In this document: positions 1 through 9,899 of the stretch, piece by piece
How the letters are laid out: each line of letters starts with the position of its first letter
Position numbering within the stretch: the first letter of the stretch is position 1
Source: an uncultured Allomuricauda sp.
GTDB taxonomy: Bacteria; Bacteroidota; Bacteroidia; Flavobacteriales; Flavobacteriaceae
Assembly: GCF_947499695.1 (NCBI RefSeq)
Contig: NZ_CANMPQ010000002.1
Location: forward strand, 496,001-560,000
Direction: 5' to 3'
Length of the DNA: 64,000 nt
Position numbers and translations under genes: made by a program
The notes under the pieces: generated by a model
What the model was told of the DNA's origin: nothing
The model's input: the letters and a program-made list of their open reading frames with translations, nothing else
The model's database searches: none

Positions 1-689
1 ACAATGAACACGTTCTCCGGTTTAACATCCCCGATTGTTTCCACCTGAACTGTTAATGCCTCATTGTCGAGCACTTCCAATTTCTCATTTAACAACCTAA
101 ATGTAAAGGGCGCCGGTTGTTCATATGCCACATCATAGTTTACAACCCTAGTGTACGAATTAACAAAATCCACAATATTCCCAGAGATCCAGACAATGCC
201 AAGTATTATCAAAGGAATTACAGCATACTTAATATAACCGAGACTGTCTTTAAAATCAATAGCATTTGCGAATCTAAACTTACTCAGGTCATGACTCTTT
301 TGCTCGATACTCGCCAATAACAACTCAGACTTGTTATTGTTCTCGGAAAGCTCCAATAGATTATATAACTTATCGTCTATATTTGGAAAGTGTTTGCCAA
401 TCAGGTTTGATGCTTCCTTATTGGACAAGCCCTTCTTTAATTTGAAGAGGTAAAATATAGGAGTCAAAATAAACTTATACAAAAGAGACAGCTCCACAGC
501 AACGAAAACAACAAACAAAAACAATCTCCAATTCTGGTTCAGCCAAAGCGAATACTCCAAGAACATTATAGCCAAAGCAAAAAGAAGTCCTAGCGCCAGA
601 AATAAAATACTTCCGCTCACCAAACGTTTTAAGTAGAACTTTCTACTAAACTCGTTCAGTTTCTTTATAATGTTGTTGTAAGCTTCCAA
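1..689 (-). CDS. DUF4175 family membrane protein, N-terminal part
   Basis: This reading frame is open from position 689 to the left edge, so about 229 N-terminal residues are visible and the rest lies outside. Reading the minus strand gives a protein with hydrophobic segments near residues 22-44, 51-79 and 150-170 and the stretch LLLASIEQKS between the second and third. This layout matches the large DUF4175 envelope proteins of Flavobacteriaceae (about 1100 residues); their function is not known. The first usable start is TTG at 689, because an in-frame stop lies just upstream. It is divergent from gltX, with about 127 bases between the starts. The family call rests on recalled similarity. 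Confidence 0.75.
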   Translation of the reverse strand, partial: MEAYNNIIKKLNEFSRKFYLKRLVSGSILFLALGLLFALAIMFLEYSLWLNQNWRLFLFVVFVAVELSLLYKFILTPIFYLFKLKKGLSNKEASNLIGKHFPNIDDKLYNLLELSENNNKSELLLASIEQKSHDLSKFRFANAIDFKDSLGYIKYAVIPLIILGIVWISGNIVDFVNSYTRVVNYDVAYEQPAPFTFRLLNEKLEVLDNEALTVQVETIGDVKPENVFI

Positions 690-775
690 CTTTGGTCTTA
701 TTTACTACCAAGATACCTGTTAGCTTGGAATTGTCCTGAAAACATTTTGTTAAATCAAGATCTCATTCCAGTTTT

Positions 776-802
776 TTGCTGCTTAAGCAAATAGTATCTT
801 TG
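776..802 (+). promoter_or_regulatory. Bacteroidota-type promoter of gltX
   Basis: TATCTTTG at 795-802 fits the -7 consensus TAnnTTTG. A TTG at 776-778 lies 16 bases upstream as the -33 element. The first ATG of gltX follows 14 bases after the box, giving a very short leader. Confidence 0.6.
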
Positions 803-816
803 CGATTCAAAATCTT

Positions 817-2337
817 ATGATGAGTCAAAAAGTTCGGGTTCGATTTGCTCCCAGTCCCACAGGACCTTTGCACATTGGTGGTGTCCGTACCGCCCTTTTC
901 AACTATCTGTTTGCTAAAAAACATAACGGAGATTTTGTGCTTCGTATTGAGGATACCGATCAGAATAGATATGTTGAGGGAGCCGAAGATTATATTATCG
1001 ACGCTTTAAATTGGTGTGGCATTCCTTTTGACGAAGGGCCTGGAAAAGAGGGTGAAGTAGGCCCATATCGGCAAAGCGAGCGCAAACATTTATACCAAGA
1101 CTATGCGCTAAAATTAATAGCAGCTGGGCATGCATACTACGCCTTTGACACACAGGAAAATTTGGATTTTCATCGAAAAGACCATGAGGCAAAAGGCAAA
1201 ACATTCATCTACAATTGGCATAACCGTTTAAAGCTTTCAAATTCTCTTTCATTGACTTCCCAAGAAGTTCAACAAAAATTGAATGCGGGTGAGGACTATG
1301 TTATTCGATATAAATCTCCCCAAGATGAGACTTTGATTCTGAAGGACATTATCCGAGGGGAAATCAAAATAGACACGAACGTTCTAGATGATAAAATCCT
1401 TTTCAAAAGTGATGGCATGCCAACCTATCATTTGGCCAATATTGTCGATGATCATCTTATGAAAATTACCCATGTAATCCGTGGTGAAGAATGGCTTCCT
1501 TCCTTAGCATTGCATCAACTACTTTACAATTCGTTTGGATGGGATGCTCCTCAGTTTGCCCATCTTCCATTGATTATGAAACCTGTCGGAAAGGGGAAAT
1601 TGAGCAAACGGGACGGCGAAAAAGGAGGGTTTCCAGTTTTTCCATTATCCTGGAATGAATCCCAAGGTTACCGTGAATCGGGGTTTTTTCCTGAAGCGGT
1701 AGTCAACTTTTTAGCGCTTTTAGGATGGAATCCAGGCACAGAACAGGAACTGTTCTCATTGGATGAATTGGTTCAAGCTTTCAGTCTAGAGCGCGTCAAT
1801 AAATCCGGAGCACGATTTGATCCTGAAAAAACGAAGTGGTACAATCATCACTACTTGCAGACTAAAAGTGATTCAGCCCTTGCATCTGCTTTTATAGGAT
1901 ATCTTCAAAATAGCTCCCCATCTCTATCCGAATTAGCCGTCAACCATGATCATGTTGAAAAGGTAGTTTCCTTGATCAAGGAACGAGCAAACTTTATTTC
2001 GGATTTTTGGAGCCTTTCAAGCTTCTTTTTTGAAGCCCCTAACACCTACAATGAAAAAATGGTGAAAAAACAATGGAAGGAAGATACGCCTCAACTTATG
2101 CAAAACGTTGCTAATATTTTAAATAGTTGCAACAATTTTAATTCTGCCCATATTGAAGCCCAGGTTAAAAACTGGATTACGGAACAGGAGCTTTCCTTTG
2201 GAAAAGTCATGGGACCATTAAGATTGATTATTGTGGGCGATATGAAAGGCCCACATTTGTTTGATATTTTGGAAATGATTGGCAAAGAAGAAAGTCTAAA
2301 ACGGATTTCTACCGCCATCAATTCTCTTGGCAATTGA
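817..2337 (+). CDS. gltX: Glutamate--tRNA ligase
   Basis: Cytoplasmic class I aminoacyl-tRNA synthetase that charges tRNA-Glu with glutamate. The HIGH-type motif is at residues 19-22 (HIGG, after PSPTGPL) and the KMSKS-type motif is KLSKR near residues 261-265. At 506 residues it has the usual length for bacterial GltX, with the anticodon-binding helical domain in the last third. Two ATG codons are adjacent (817 and 820); either could be the start. Because glnS is also present in this window, this enzyme is expected to be a discriminating GluRS acting on tRNA-Glu only; that is inference. It is followed by an SPFH gene after 86 bases. Confidence 0.96.
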   Translation: MMSQKVRVRFAPSPTGPLHIGGVRTALFNYLFAKKHNGDFVLRIEDTDQNRYVEGAEDYIIDALNWCGIPFDEGPGKEGEVGPYRQSERKHLYQDYALKLIAAGHAYYAFDTQENLDFHRKDHEAKGKTFIYNWHNRLKLSNSLSLTSQEVQQKLNAGEDYVIRYKSPQDETLILKDIIRGEIKIDTNVLDDKILFKSDGMPTYHLANIVDDHLMKITHVIRGEEWLPSLALHQLLYNSFGWDAPQFAHLPLIMKPVGKGKLSKRDGEKGGFPVFPLSWNESQGYRESGFFPEAVVNFLALLGWNPGTEQELFSLDELVQAFSLERVNKSGARFDPEKTKWYNHHYLQTKSDSALASAFIGYLQNSSPSLSELAVNHDHVEKVVSLIKERANFISDFWSLSSFFFEAPNTYNEKMVKKQWKEDTPQLMQNVANILNSCNNFNSAHIEAQVKNWITEQELSFGKVMGPLRLIIVGDMKGPHLFDILEMIGKEESLKRISTAINSLGN

Positions 2338-2423
2338 ACAATCTGTAACAAAACTTGATTGTTAGCTACTCATATCTTACAGTCTTTTTGTACTTTAACT
2401 TCTTAACTTAAAACTTATCTGTC

Positions 2424-3353
2424 ATGAATCTAGCATACCTCATCCCAATATTACTTGTTGCAGGTTTTATCTTTTTCTCATTAGTCTTTATTGTTAAGCA
2501 GCAAACTGCAGTTTTGATAGAGACTTTTGGTAAGTTTACAAGTGTGCGCCATTCAGGGATACAATTTAAAATTCCATTTGTGCAGCGCATTGCTGCCCGC
2601 GTGGGATTAAAAATCCAACAATTGGATGTTATTATTGAAACCAAAACTTTAGATGATGTTTTTGTAAAACTTAAGGTGTCCGTTCAATATGTTGTAATCA
2701 AAGAAAAAGTTTACGAAGCATTTTACAAATTGGAATATCCCCACGACCAAATTACTTCTTATGTTTTTGATGTAGTGCGTGCCGAAGTTCCAAAAATGAA
2801 ATTGGACGACGTGTTCGTAAAAAAAGATGACATCGCTATTGCCGTAAAATCAGAATTGCAAGATGCGATGCTAGACTACGGTTACGACATCATAAAAACC
2901 CTAGTAACAGATATTGATCCTGATGCTCAGGTAAAAGAGGCCATGAACCGAATCAATGCCTCGGAACGTGAAAAAATTGCAGCACAGTTTGAGGGTGACG
3001 CCGCTAGAATCCTAATTGTGGAAAAAGCTAAGGCCGAAGCTGAAAGTAAAAGATTGCAGGGACAGGGTATTGCTGATCAACGTCGCGAAATAGCCCGAGG
3101 GCTTGAAGAGTCTGTTGAAGTTTTGAACAAAGTTGGCATCAATTCGCAAGAAGCATCTGCTTTGATTGTTGTTACCCAACATTACGATACTTTACAATCC
3201 ATCGGAGAAGAGACCAATACCAATCTAATCTTACTTCCAAACTCTCCCCAAGCAGGTAGTGATATGTTAAATAATATGGTTGCATCATTTACGGCGAGCA
3301 ATATGATTGGAGAGCAAATGAAGAAAACAGGAACCACAAATAAAAAAGAGTAA
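2424..3353 (+). CDS. SPFH / band-7 domain membrane protein
   Basis: Stomatin/prohibitin-type protein of 309 residues. Residues about 5-25 form one membrane segment. The SPFH domain follows (about 25-200), then an Ala/Glu/Lys-rich coiled coil (about 190-240) typical of oligomer-forming flotillin-like scaffolds. The tail is polar and ends with KKE. Proteins of this kind form ring- or cage-like membrane assemblies, often with proteases; no NfeD or FtsH partner is adjacent, so the client is unknown. The ATG at 2424 is well placed before the hydrophobic segment. A strong terminator follows 22 bases after the stop, so this gene ends the transcript. Confidence 0.88.
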   Translation: MNLAYLIPILLVAGFIFFSLVFIVKQQTAVLIETFGKFTSVRHSGIQFKIPFVQRIAARVGLKIQQLDVIIETKTLDDVFVKLKVSVQYVVIKEKVYEAFYKLEYPHDQITSYVFDVVRAEVPKMKLDDVFVKKDDIAIAVKSELQDAMLDYGYDIIKTLVTDIDPDAQVKEAMNRINASEREKIAAQFEGDAARILIVEKAKAEAESKRLQGQGIADQRREIARGLEESVEVLNKVGINSQEASALIVVTQHYDTLQSIGEETNTNLILLPNSPQAGSDMLNNMVASFTASNMIGEQMKKTGTTNKKE

Positions 3354-3375
3354 AACCCAACAATCATCCAAATAA

Positions 3376-3407
3376 AAAAGGGAGCAATATTGCTCCCTTT
3401 TTCTTTT
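3376..3407 (+). terminator. Rho-independent terminator after the SPFH gene
   Basis: GGGAGCAATATTGCTCCC is a perfect inverted repeat (3380-3397), preceded by an A run and followed by a T-rich tract. It lies 22 bases after the SPFH stop codon. Confidence 0.85.
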
Positions 3408-3610
3408 TCAATATTTAGAAAACTTCAAATCCGGTTCCCAGGACTCAAAACCAACATTTTTCTATTATAACGATGCTACTTGTCATTTTAAAACAAAGGT
3501 CAACCCTTTTGTCCGTAGATTTATAAAACCCTCAGAAAACCCTTTAAAACAAGAGGTTTTTAATAATTAAACCAAATGGTATTGTGTGATGTGGATAGAA
3601 AAATTCTATA

Positions 3611-5296
3611 CTACGATTTTTGCTCCAGTTTAGCCCAGGTGTCCCTCAAAGTAACCGTTCTGTTAAAAACTAATTTTTCAGCAGTCGAATCGGAGTCCAC
3701 ATTAAAATACCCTAGACGCTGAAATTGAAATAGATCCCCAATCTCAACATCTTTCAAACTGGGTTCCAAATATCCGGTAACCTTTGTTAAGGAATCAGGA
3801 TTTACAAAATCCATAAAATCTTTGTCCTTGTGTGTGTCGGGCGAAGCATCTGTAAAAAGACGATCATACAATCGAACTTCAGCAGAAATTGCATGGGGAA
3901 TAGATACCCAATGCAAAGTTCCCTTCACTTTTCGTAAACTTTCCTCAGTACCGCTTCCACTTCTACTTTTCGGGTCATAGGTGCATTGAACCTCAACAAC
4001 ATTTCCCTTTTCATCCTTGGTGCAGCTTTCAGCCTTTATGATATAACCATTTTTAAGTCTTACTTCCCCTCCAAGCTTTAATCTGAAAAACTTCCGATTT
4101 GCTTCTTCACGAAAATCCTCATGCTCAATATAAAGTTCTCTCGAAAATGGCACCTCTCTGCTTCCCGCAGACTCGTCCCCAGGATTATTCTCCGCCTCCA
4201 ACCATTCTTCTTTCCCTTCTTCATAATTGGTTATCACCAATTTCAAAGGGTTCAGAACGGCCATTACCCTAGGTGCAATTCTGTTCAAGTGTTCCCTAAC
4301 ATGAAATTCCAATAACGACACATCAACAATGTTTTCCCGCTTTGCAATTCCAATGGTATCAGCAAAACTTCTTATCGATTCCGGAGTATATCCTCTTCTT
4401 CTTAAACCTGAAATGGTAGGCATTCTTGGATCATCCCAACTATCAACGATTCCATTCTCTACCAACTGTAGCAACTTTCGCTTGCTAACTACAGTATGGC
4501 TAAGGTTTCTTCTGGCAAATTCTCGTTGTTTTGGTCTCAACTTTCTAGAATCTACCAATTGGTCCAAAAACCAATTATACAGTTCTCTGTGAGGTAAAAA
4601 CTCCAATGTGCATAGGGAATGAGAGACTTGTTCAATATAGTCGCTTTCCCCATGGGTCCAATCGTACATTGGATAAATACACCAATCGGTATTTGTTCTA
4701 TGATGTGGTCTGTGTAAAATTCTGTACATAATGGGATCCCGCATTAGCATGTTGGGCGAGGCCATATCAATTTTAGCTCGAAGTACGTGGGTGCCTTCTT
4801 CAAATTCCCCATTTCTCATTCCTTCGAACAGCTCCAGATTCTCTTCAACAGAGCGATTACGAAACGGTCCTTCCTTACCTGGCTCCGTCGGACTTCCCTT
4901 CTGTTCAGCCATTTCTTCCGAACTTTGACTATCAACATATGCCTTTCCGCTCTTGATAAGCTCAACGGCCCAATCATATAGTTGCTGAAAGTAATCTGAA
5001 GCATAGCATTCGGTTTCCCATTCATATCCTAACCAAGCCACATCTTTTTTTATAGCGTCTACATATTCCTTTTCCTCCTTTGCCGGATTGGTATCATCAA
5101 ACCTAAGGTTAACCGGTGCATTATATCTCAACCCCAAGCCGAAATTCAGACAAATAGAGCTTGCATGGCCAATATGGAGGTATCCATTTGGCTCTGGCGG
5201 AAATCGAAAACGAAGATGGCTTTTGTCATATCCATTAGCCAAATCATCCTCAACAATATGCTCAATAAAATTCAGTGATCTCTCTTCTTCACCCAT
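3611..5296 (-). CDS. glnS: Glutamine--tRNA ligase
   Basis: Class I synthetase charging tRNA-Gln directly. HIGH (as HIGH) lies near residues 41-44 within PPEPNGYLHIGHASS, and the KMSKS-type motif is VSKRK near residue 269. The length of about 561 residues is close to the E. coli enzyme (554). A TTG two codons upstream (5302) extends the frame, but I chose the ATG at 5296: the -7 box at 5314-5321 would start transcription about 11 bases from it and the leader is A/T-rich. GlnRS is a late, horizontally spread enzyme in bacteria; having it removes the need for GatCAB on tRNA-Gln. It is transcribed opposite to its neighbours. Confidence 0.95.
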   Translation of the reverse strand: MGEEERSLNFIEHIVEDDLANGYDKSHLRFRFPPEPNGYLHIGHASSICLNFGLGLRYNAPVNLRFDDTNPAKEEKEYVDAIKKDVAWLGYEWETECYASDYFQQLYDWAVELIKSGKAYVDSQSSEEMAEQKGSPTEPGKEGPFRNRSVEENLELFEGMRNGEFEEGTHVLRAKIDMASPNMLMRDPIMYRILHRPHHRTNTDWCIYPMYDWTHGESDYIEQVSHSLCTLEFLPHRELYNWFLDQLVDSRKLRPKQREFARRNLSHTVVSKRKLLQLVENGIVDSWDDPRMPTISGLRRRGYTPESIRSFADTIGIAKRENIVDVSLLEFHVREHLNRIAPRVMAVLNPLKLVITNYEEGKEEWLEAENNPGDESAGSREVPFSRELYIEHEDFREEANRKFFRLKLGGEVRLKNGYIIKAESCTKDEKGNVVEVQCTYDPKSRSGSGTEESLRKVKGTLHWVSIPHAISAEVRLYDRLFTDASPDTHKDKDFMDFVNPDSLTKVTGYLEPSLKDVEIGDLFQFQRLGYFNVDSDSTAEKLVFNRTVTLRDTWAKLEQKS

Positions 5297-5313
5297 AACC
5301 AAAATTTGAAGCG

Positions 5314-5321
5314 CAAAGGTA
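5314..5321 (-). promoter_or_regulatory. -7 box of the glnS promoter
   Basis: On the minus strand this reads TACCTTTG, matching TAnnTTTG, 17 bases upstream of the glnS ATG. I see no clear TTG -33 element. Confidence 0.5.
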
Positions 5322-5557
5322 GTAAAAACCAGTGTTTATAGTCGATGAATGGTTAAACTGTATACAAAGAAGGCCATTTCACAACAGTTTTAGTGTCCCC
5401 GACAACAATATCTTTCCATTCGGGCAAAATAAAATCATATTTGTTATTGGAATATTATATGAAATAGTCGGCGCTGAACCCGCCGGAAAGAACTGAACAA
5501 AATTAAGGGGCGCAACTGGAGGGCATTATTGCCCATAACCTCTTAAAACTAACGCTG

Positions 5558-7819
5558 ATGGAAAAAACTAGTTCATATAATCGAATTCTTGTGGCCGCTG
5601 CCGCAATTTTTCTACTTGCGGTCACCTATTCCGAAGCTCAGGTGCTTAACAAACCTGAAGCTGCTGACAACCCCAACCTAGCAGGTAACTCTGCGTGGAC
5701 TGCGGCCTGTGCCTCAGATAGTTTCAATGAATATTTCGTAAACTTTACTTGGAACCCTCCGATGGTTGATTCCGATAACGAATTTGTTCTTGAGCTTTCC
5801 GATGCCAATGGGAATTTTGGTGCGCCTAGAGAGCTCGCCAGATTAGGTGACAAAAATGCAACTTTTGATTTTGAGTTTCAATTCGCGGTGCCAACGGATG
5901 TTCGCGGAGAAAGCTACAAAATGCGTGTTCGTAGCACAAGTCCAGCCAAAACAAGTCCCGCATCGGACGCCTATCCAATGCACTATGTTGACTATAGTTC
6001 TCCTTTGTTAATAAGCGAGGATGCTAGCGGTACAATTCCACCAGGAGGAGAAATTCAGCTTTGTGGGGGTGCATCCATAGTTCTTTCCCCACATAACATT
6101 CCAAATGCTAACACTTATCAATACAATTGGTATAGAAGTGGTACGCTTTTAGTTGAAAAAACAGAACAAATTACAGTATCAACCCCAGGTATGTATTATG
6201 TAGAACTAGATTACGGGTCCGTATGTTCAGGTTCGGCAAACACCCTTTCAAATACTATTGAGGTAACTACAGGTACAAGCCAAGGCATCGCAATCAATGG
6301 TTCAGCAGATATCGGACTTTGTGCCGGTGATGCCCACACTTTAGAAGCAAACATCAGCGGTTCTGGACTTACCTATACTTGGTATAAAGACGGAGCTATC
6401 GTTGCTGGCCCAACCTTAGAGGCCCATACTTATAATGTGAATACCAGCTCTTCGGGGTTTGAAGGTGATTATGAAGTTGAAGTTGACGGACCTTCTGCTT
6501 GTTTGGAGCGTTCTTCATCTATTACCATAAGAAACTTAGGTGATTTCACGGTAACGAGAGAAAATGATGCAAACATTGTTTTGCTACCCTCTCAAACTAA
6601 AACTTTAACGGTTTCAACATCAGCAACCACACCCACATATCAATGGTACAAGGATGGCGTTGCTATTTCAGGTGAAACCAATAGCACCGTTATAATAAAT
6701 GAGACTGGCGTATACCATGCCACAGTTACTGAAACAGGAGGAGGATGTTCAGGTGCTCCTATAGATTCTGAAAATACAACAGTTGTTTCTCCAGATTCTT
6801 TTGAATTCGTTATCGCATATGCCGGAGCTTATGCTTCATGTCAAAATTCAGATGCAACCATTAGCCTTTCTGCTATCAATGCAGTTGGGGGGTCCGGTGC
6901 AAGAACAGATGTTACCTCCGATTTAGAATCTTCTTTTTCATACCAATGGTTACATGATGGATCCACCGTATCCGGTGAGACCTCTAAAACAATAACAATA
7001 TCAGATTTCCAAAATAATGGGTCCTATACATTAGAGGGTACATTGAATACGTTCAATGCATCTTCAAACGATTTGCCTATTTCTTTGGTTACCAACCTAT
7101 CCTTAAATATTACCTCTAACGGAACCGTATTATGTGAAGGAGCAGATCCGATTGTTTTCAATAGCTCGGAAAGCCTGACCGGTGAAACTTTTGAGTGGAC
7201 CAGAGACGGCGTAACCATAGATACATCATCAGAAACAATCAATGCTGCTGAAACCGGTGTTTACCAATTAACAATAACAACTCATGATTGTCCTGTTGTT
7301 TCCAATGAAGTAACTATTAATGCCTTTGATGAATCCTTACTGGTTTTAGACCAACCCGAGGATTTGATTATCATCGAAGGTGAAACTGAAACGGTAACGG
7401 CAAGTGGAGCTGAATCCTATGAATGGTTTGATGCAAACAATACGCTTTTAGGCACTCTAGATTCATATGATTTCCAAACAGAAGGACAGTATCTACTGGT
7501 AGCCAATTTTGGTAATTGTACCCTGAACAGGGTAGTTACAGTTTCCTACAGAGACAACTTTGCAATACCTAATGTTATTACCGTAAATGGTGATGGCATC
7601 AACGATTTGTGGATTCTTCCAAATACATATTCTCGAAAAGATGATGTGTTGGTTACTATATATGACGAAAGAGGTAAAGAAATCTTTAGTCAATCCAACT
7701 ACGAGAATAACTGGCCAGAATCAACAACATTATTTAATAAACAAAGTATGGTTTTCTACTATACCGTAGCAAGGAGCGGTGAAAACCTAAAACAAGGAAC
7801 CATAACGGTCATCAGATAG
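5558..7819 (+). CDS. sprC: SprC-like gliding protein: Ig-like repeats and type-B T9SS sorting domain
   Basis: Secreted surface protein of 753 residues. An N-terminal signal peptide ends near residue 27 (YSEAQ). About six Ig-like modules follow, each marked by an aromatic/Trp strand such as YNWYRSG, YTWYKDG, YQWYKDG, YQWLHDG or FEWTRDG (near residues 190, 273, 362, 464, 547), then a weaker YEWFDANN near 622. Residues about 665-753 are a CHU_C / gliding-motility-associated C-terminal domain with NGDGINDLW and a terminal TITVIR strand, the type-B signal for the type IX secretion system. It is the first gene of a four-gene operon and sits 5 bases before sprD. The name follows position and synteny with Flavobacterium johnsoniae sprCDBF; the exact role of SprC is not known. 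Confidence 0.8.
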   Translation: MEKTSSYNRILVAAAAIFLLAVTYSEAQVLNKPEAADNPNLAGNSAWTAACASDSFNEYFVNFTWNPPMVDSDNEFVLELSDANGNFGAPRELARLGDKNATFDFEFQFAVPTDVRGESYKMRVRSTSPAKTSPASDAYPMHYVDYSSPLLISEDASGTIPPGGEIQLCGGASIVLSPHNIPNANTYQYNWYRSGTLLVEKTEQITVSTPGMYYVELDYGSVCSGSANTLSNTIEVTTGTSQGIAINGSADIGLCAGDAHTLEANISGSGLTYTWYKDGAIVAGPTLEAHTYNVNTSSSGFEGDYEVEVDGPSACLERSSSITIRNLGDFTVTRENDANIVLLPSQTKTLTVSTSATTPTYQWYKDGVAISGETNSTVIINETGVYHATVTETGGGCSGAPIDSENTTVVSPDSFEFVIAYAGAYASCQNSDATISLSAINAVGGSGARTDVTSDLESSFSYQWLHDGSTVSGETSKTITISDFQNNGSYTLEGTLNTFNASSNDLPISLVTNLSLNITSNGTVLCEGADPIVFNSSESLTGETFEWTRDGVTIDTSSETINAAETGVYQLTITTHDCPVVSNEVTINAFDESLLVLDQPEDLIIIEGETETVTASGAESYEWFDANNTLLGTLDSYDFQTEGQYLLVANFGNCTLNRVVTVSYRDNFAIPNVITVNGDGINDLWILPNTYSRKDDVLVTIYDERGKEIFSQSNYENNWPESTTLFNKQSMVFYYTVARSGENLKQGTITVIR

Positions 7820-7824
7820 CCATA

Positions 7825-9897
7825 ATGCAAACAAACAAACCTCAACTCTTACTACTAATCATTCTTATGCTTGCCTTTACCGGGGTAAAGGGTCAGGAAG
7901 AGAATCCCTTTGTCGCATATAATGTCCCCTCTCAAAACTTATTAAAGTTTAATAGGTTTTTGATTAACCCTACATTTTCAACCGTTCGGGAAGACAAGTC
8001 CTACATCAATCTCTTTCATAGAAACCAGTCGGTATCTTTTGATGACAACAATCAGGTCTATTTTCTTAGTTATAGCGGTAGAGTAGGTGATCGTAGTGGG
8101 GTCGGTATGAGTCTGTTTACTAACCGAGAAGGTTTGTTTAATAACTTCGGGGTGCACGCAAATTATGCATATGGTGTGCGTTTGAGTCCAAAAAGTAATT
8201 TCACATTCGGAGCCAACTTTTCATACTATCAAAGTGCATTTAACCAAAGTCGGGCAAACACCGTAGATATTGATCCCTTCTTAAATACTTTGGAAAGTAG
8301 TTCCCTTGTCACTTTTCAACCTGGATTCAATCTTTCTTTTGGCAATTTTGATATCGGTGGATTCGCGGAAAATCTATTCGATTACAACCTAAAAACCAGT
8401 GAATCGGTAACCGATTTTACTGAAAAAACATTCTCCGGTCATTTACAATATACCCATCAGTTTGAAAACGCTGCAGGCCTTCTAGAACAAGCAAGGTTAA
8501 TGCCTCTAGCGAGAGTGCGCAAACGTGGTGAGGAGGATATTACTTTGGGCGGGAACCTCATTTTGGACCTTCCAAAACTAGGATGGTTGCAAGCCGGATA
8601 TGATGATTTTTATGGTGCTTCTGCCGGACTGGGTTTTAACCTCAACAAGAGTCTTTCAATTGGTTATACCGTTGAGAAGGGATTGTCGAACAGTTTTGAA
8701 AACTTTGGGTTGAGTCACGAAGTATCTCTTGCCTACTCTTTCACTCCTAATCTTACCGAAGATAGGGTGCTTTTAGAGGACGATTTTGAAGATTTGGTAC
8801 AATCGGATTCAATTCCACAGGAAAACTTAACGCTCTCGGAAAAGGATTTAGAAATCCAGAGGTTACAGAACAAACTGGCCGAAAATGATGCTATTCTTGA
8901 CGAACTTTTATTACGTCAAGATTCTATAGAAAGCACGCGCAAGCAGGACTTAGAAAGACGTTTCGAAACGGTAATGAAAATGGTTAAACGCGAAACCAGG
9001 GGGGAAATGCCACAACTTGAAGAAAAAGCTAAAGAAATGTATTTCGCCAATGCTGACACCATGGACGTTATTACCAAACGCACAACACAACCTTTGGCTA
9101 ATCATGGATTGTCCAACACTACGGCTGCAAAGAAGGTTATTCGATTGGACAACAACAGTACGGCCGTTACCAAAACATCTTCCGTTAAACGAGATAAAAT
9201 CACACGAAGGGAAAAAAGAAATACAAAAAGAAGGTTTCGATCATACTCCATTCCAAATGTGGAAAGCGGTCATTATCTAATCGCCAATGTTTTTAAAAAC
9301 CCAAACAATGCTACCGCATTTTTGGACAAGTTACAGACCCAGGGCATTGATGGCGGTTTTTTCATCAACCCAAAAAATGGACTCAATTATGTGTACTTAA
9401 AGGGTTATCAAAACAAAAAAGAAGCGATTAATGCTTACCACACCAAACTTGATGGTTCTTATAGTGGTGATGCATGGGTCATGAATGTCAATGGCATTGA
9501 CACCAATAGCTCAGGGGGTCAACTACTTGTAGCTGTAAACAACAAAGAAAAATCTAAATATGAAGACAATGTGCTTCATAAAAATATTAATCCATCCAAA
9601 GGAAACCTTTCCCAAGTTTCCTATTCAACCTACAAAATAAATGGACTGGGTTCTGGCTTTTACATTATTGCCAACGTATTCAAAAATGCTTCAAACGCTA
9701 AGCGTTTTGTTAAAGATTTGAATGCCAAAGGACTGAATGCGAGCTATTTCATAAATCCAGAAAACAACTACAGGTATGTGTATTTAAAAAAGCACCAAAC
9801 CTGGAACAATGCACTAACCTCATACTATTCCAAACTAAACGCCTCGTATGACGACGAAATGTGGATCATGCGGGTGAAACCAAACTCCAATAGTTAA
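7825..9897 (+). CDS. sprD: SprD-like protein: PorP/SprF domain, coiled coil and two SPOR-like repeats
   Basis: 690-residue envelope protein. A signal peptide ends near GVKGQ (residue 24). Residues about 25-310 are a PorP/SprF-type domain (LINPTFS near the start, many alternating beta strands), the family that displays type-B T9SS cargo at the outer membrane. A charged coiled coil follows (about 330-400), then a basic linker. The C-terminus holds two homologous modules at about 474-555 and 603-685, each with the pattern Y.I....SG.Y.IANVFKN..NA and ...YVYLK..Q, which look like SPOR/DUF peptidoglycan-binding repeats. That suggests a tether from outer membrane to cell wall (inference). It lies between sprC (5 bases) and sprB (2 bases), so the three are surely cotranscribed. 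Confidence 0.82.
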   Translation: MQTNKPQLLLLIILMLAFTGVKGQEENPFVAYNVPSQNLLKFNRFLINPTFSTVREDKSYINLFHRNQSVSFDDNNQVYFLSYSGRVGDRSGVGMSLFTNREGLFNNFGVHANYAYGVRLSPKSNFTFGANFSYYQSAFNQSRANTVDIDPFLNTLESSSLVTFQPGFNLSFGNFDIGGFAENLFDYNLKTSESVTDFTEKTFSGHLQYTHQFENAAGLLEQARLMPLARVRKRGEEDITLGGNLILDLPKLGWLQAGYDDFYGASAGLGFNLNKSLSIGYTVEKGLSNSFENFGLSHEVSLAYSFTPNLTEDRVLLEDDFEDLVQSDSIPQENLTLSEKDLEIQRLQNKLAENDAILDELLLRQDSIESTRKQDLERRFETVMKMVKRETRGEMPQLEEKAKEMYFANADTMDVITKRTTQPLANHGLSNTTAAKKVIRLDNNSTAVTKTSSVKRDKITRREKRNTKRRFRSYSIPNVESGHYLIANVFKNPNNATAFLDKLQTQGIDGGFFINPKNGLNYVYLKGYQNKKEAINAYHTKLDGSYSGDAWVMNVNGIDTNSSGGQLLVAVNNKEKSKYEDNVLHKNINPSKGNLSQVSYSTYKINGLGSGFYIIANVFKNASNAKRFVKDLNAKGLNASYFINPENNYRYVYLKKHQTWNNALTSYYSKLNASYDDEMWIMRVKPNSNS

Positions 9898-9899
9898 AA

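Noticed and set aside
117-320. 67-residue plus-strand open frame at the left edge
   Set aside because: It lies opposite the DUF4175 coding frame, which continues through the edge and has family-like sequence and membrane segments.
3537-3562. Possible glnS terminator (AAAACC/GGTTTT)
   Set aside because: The pairing is only about six bases with internal mismatches, too weak to call.
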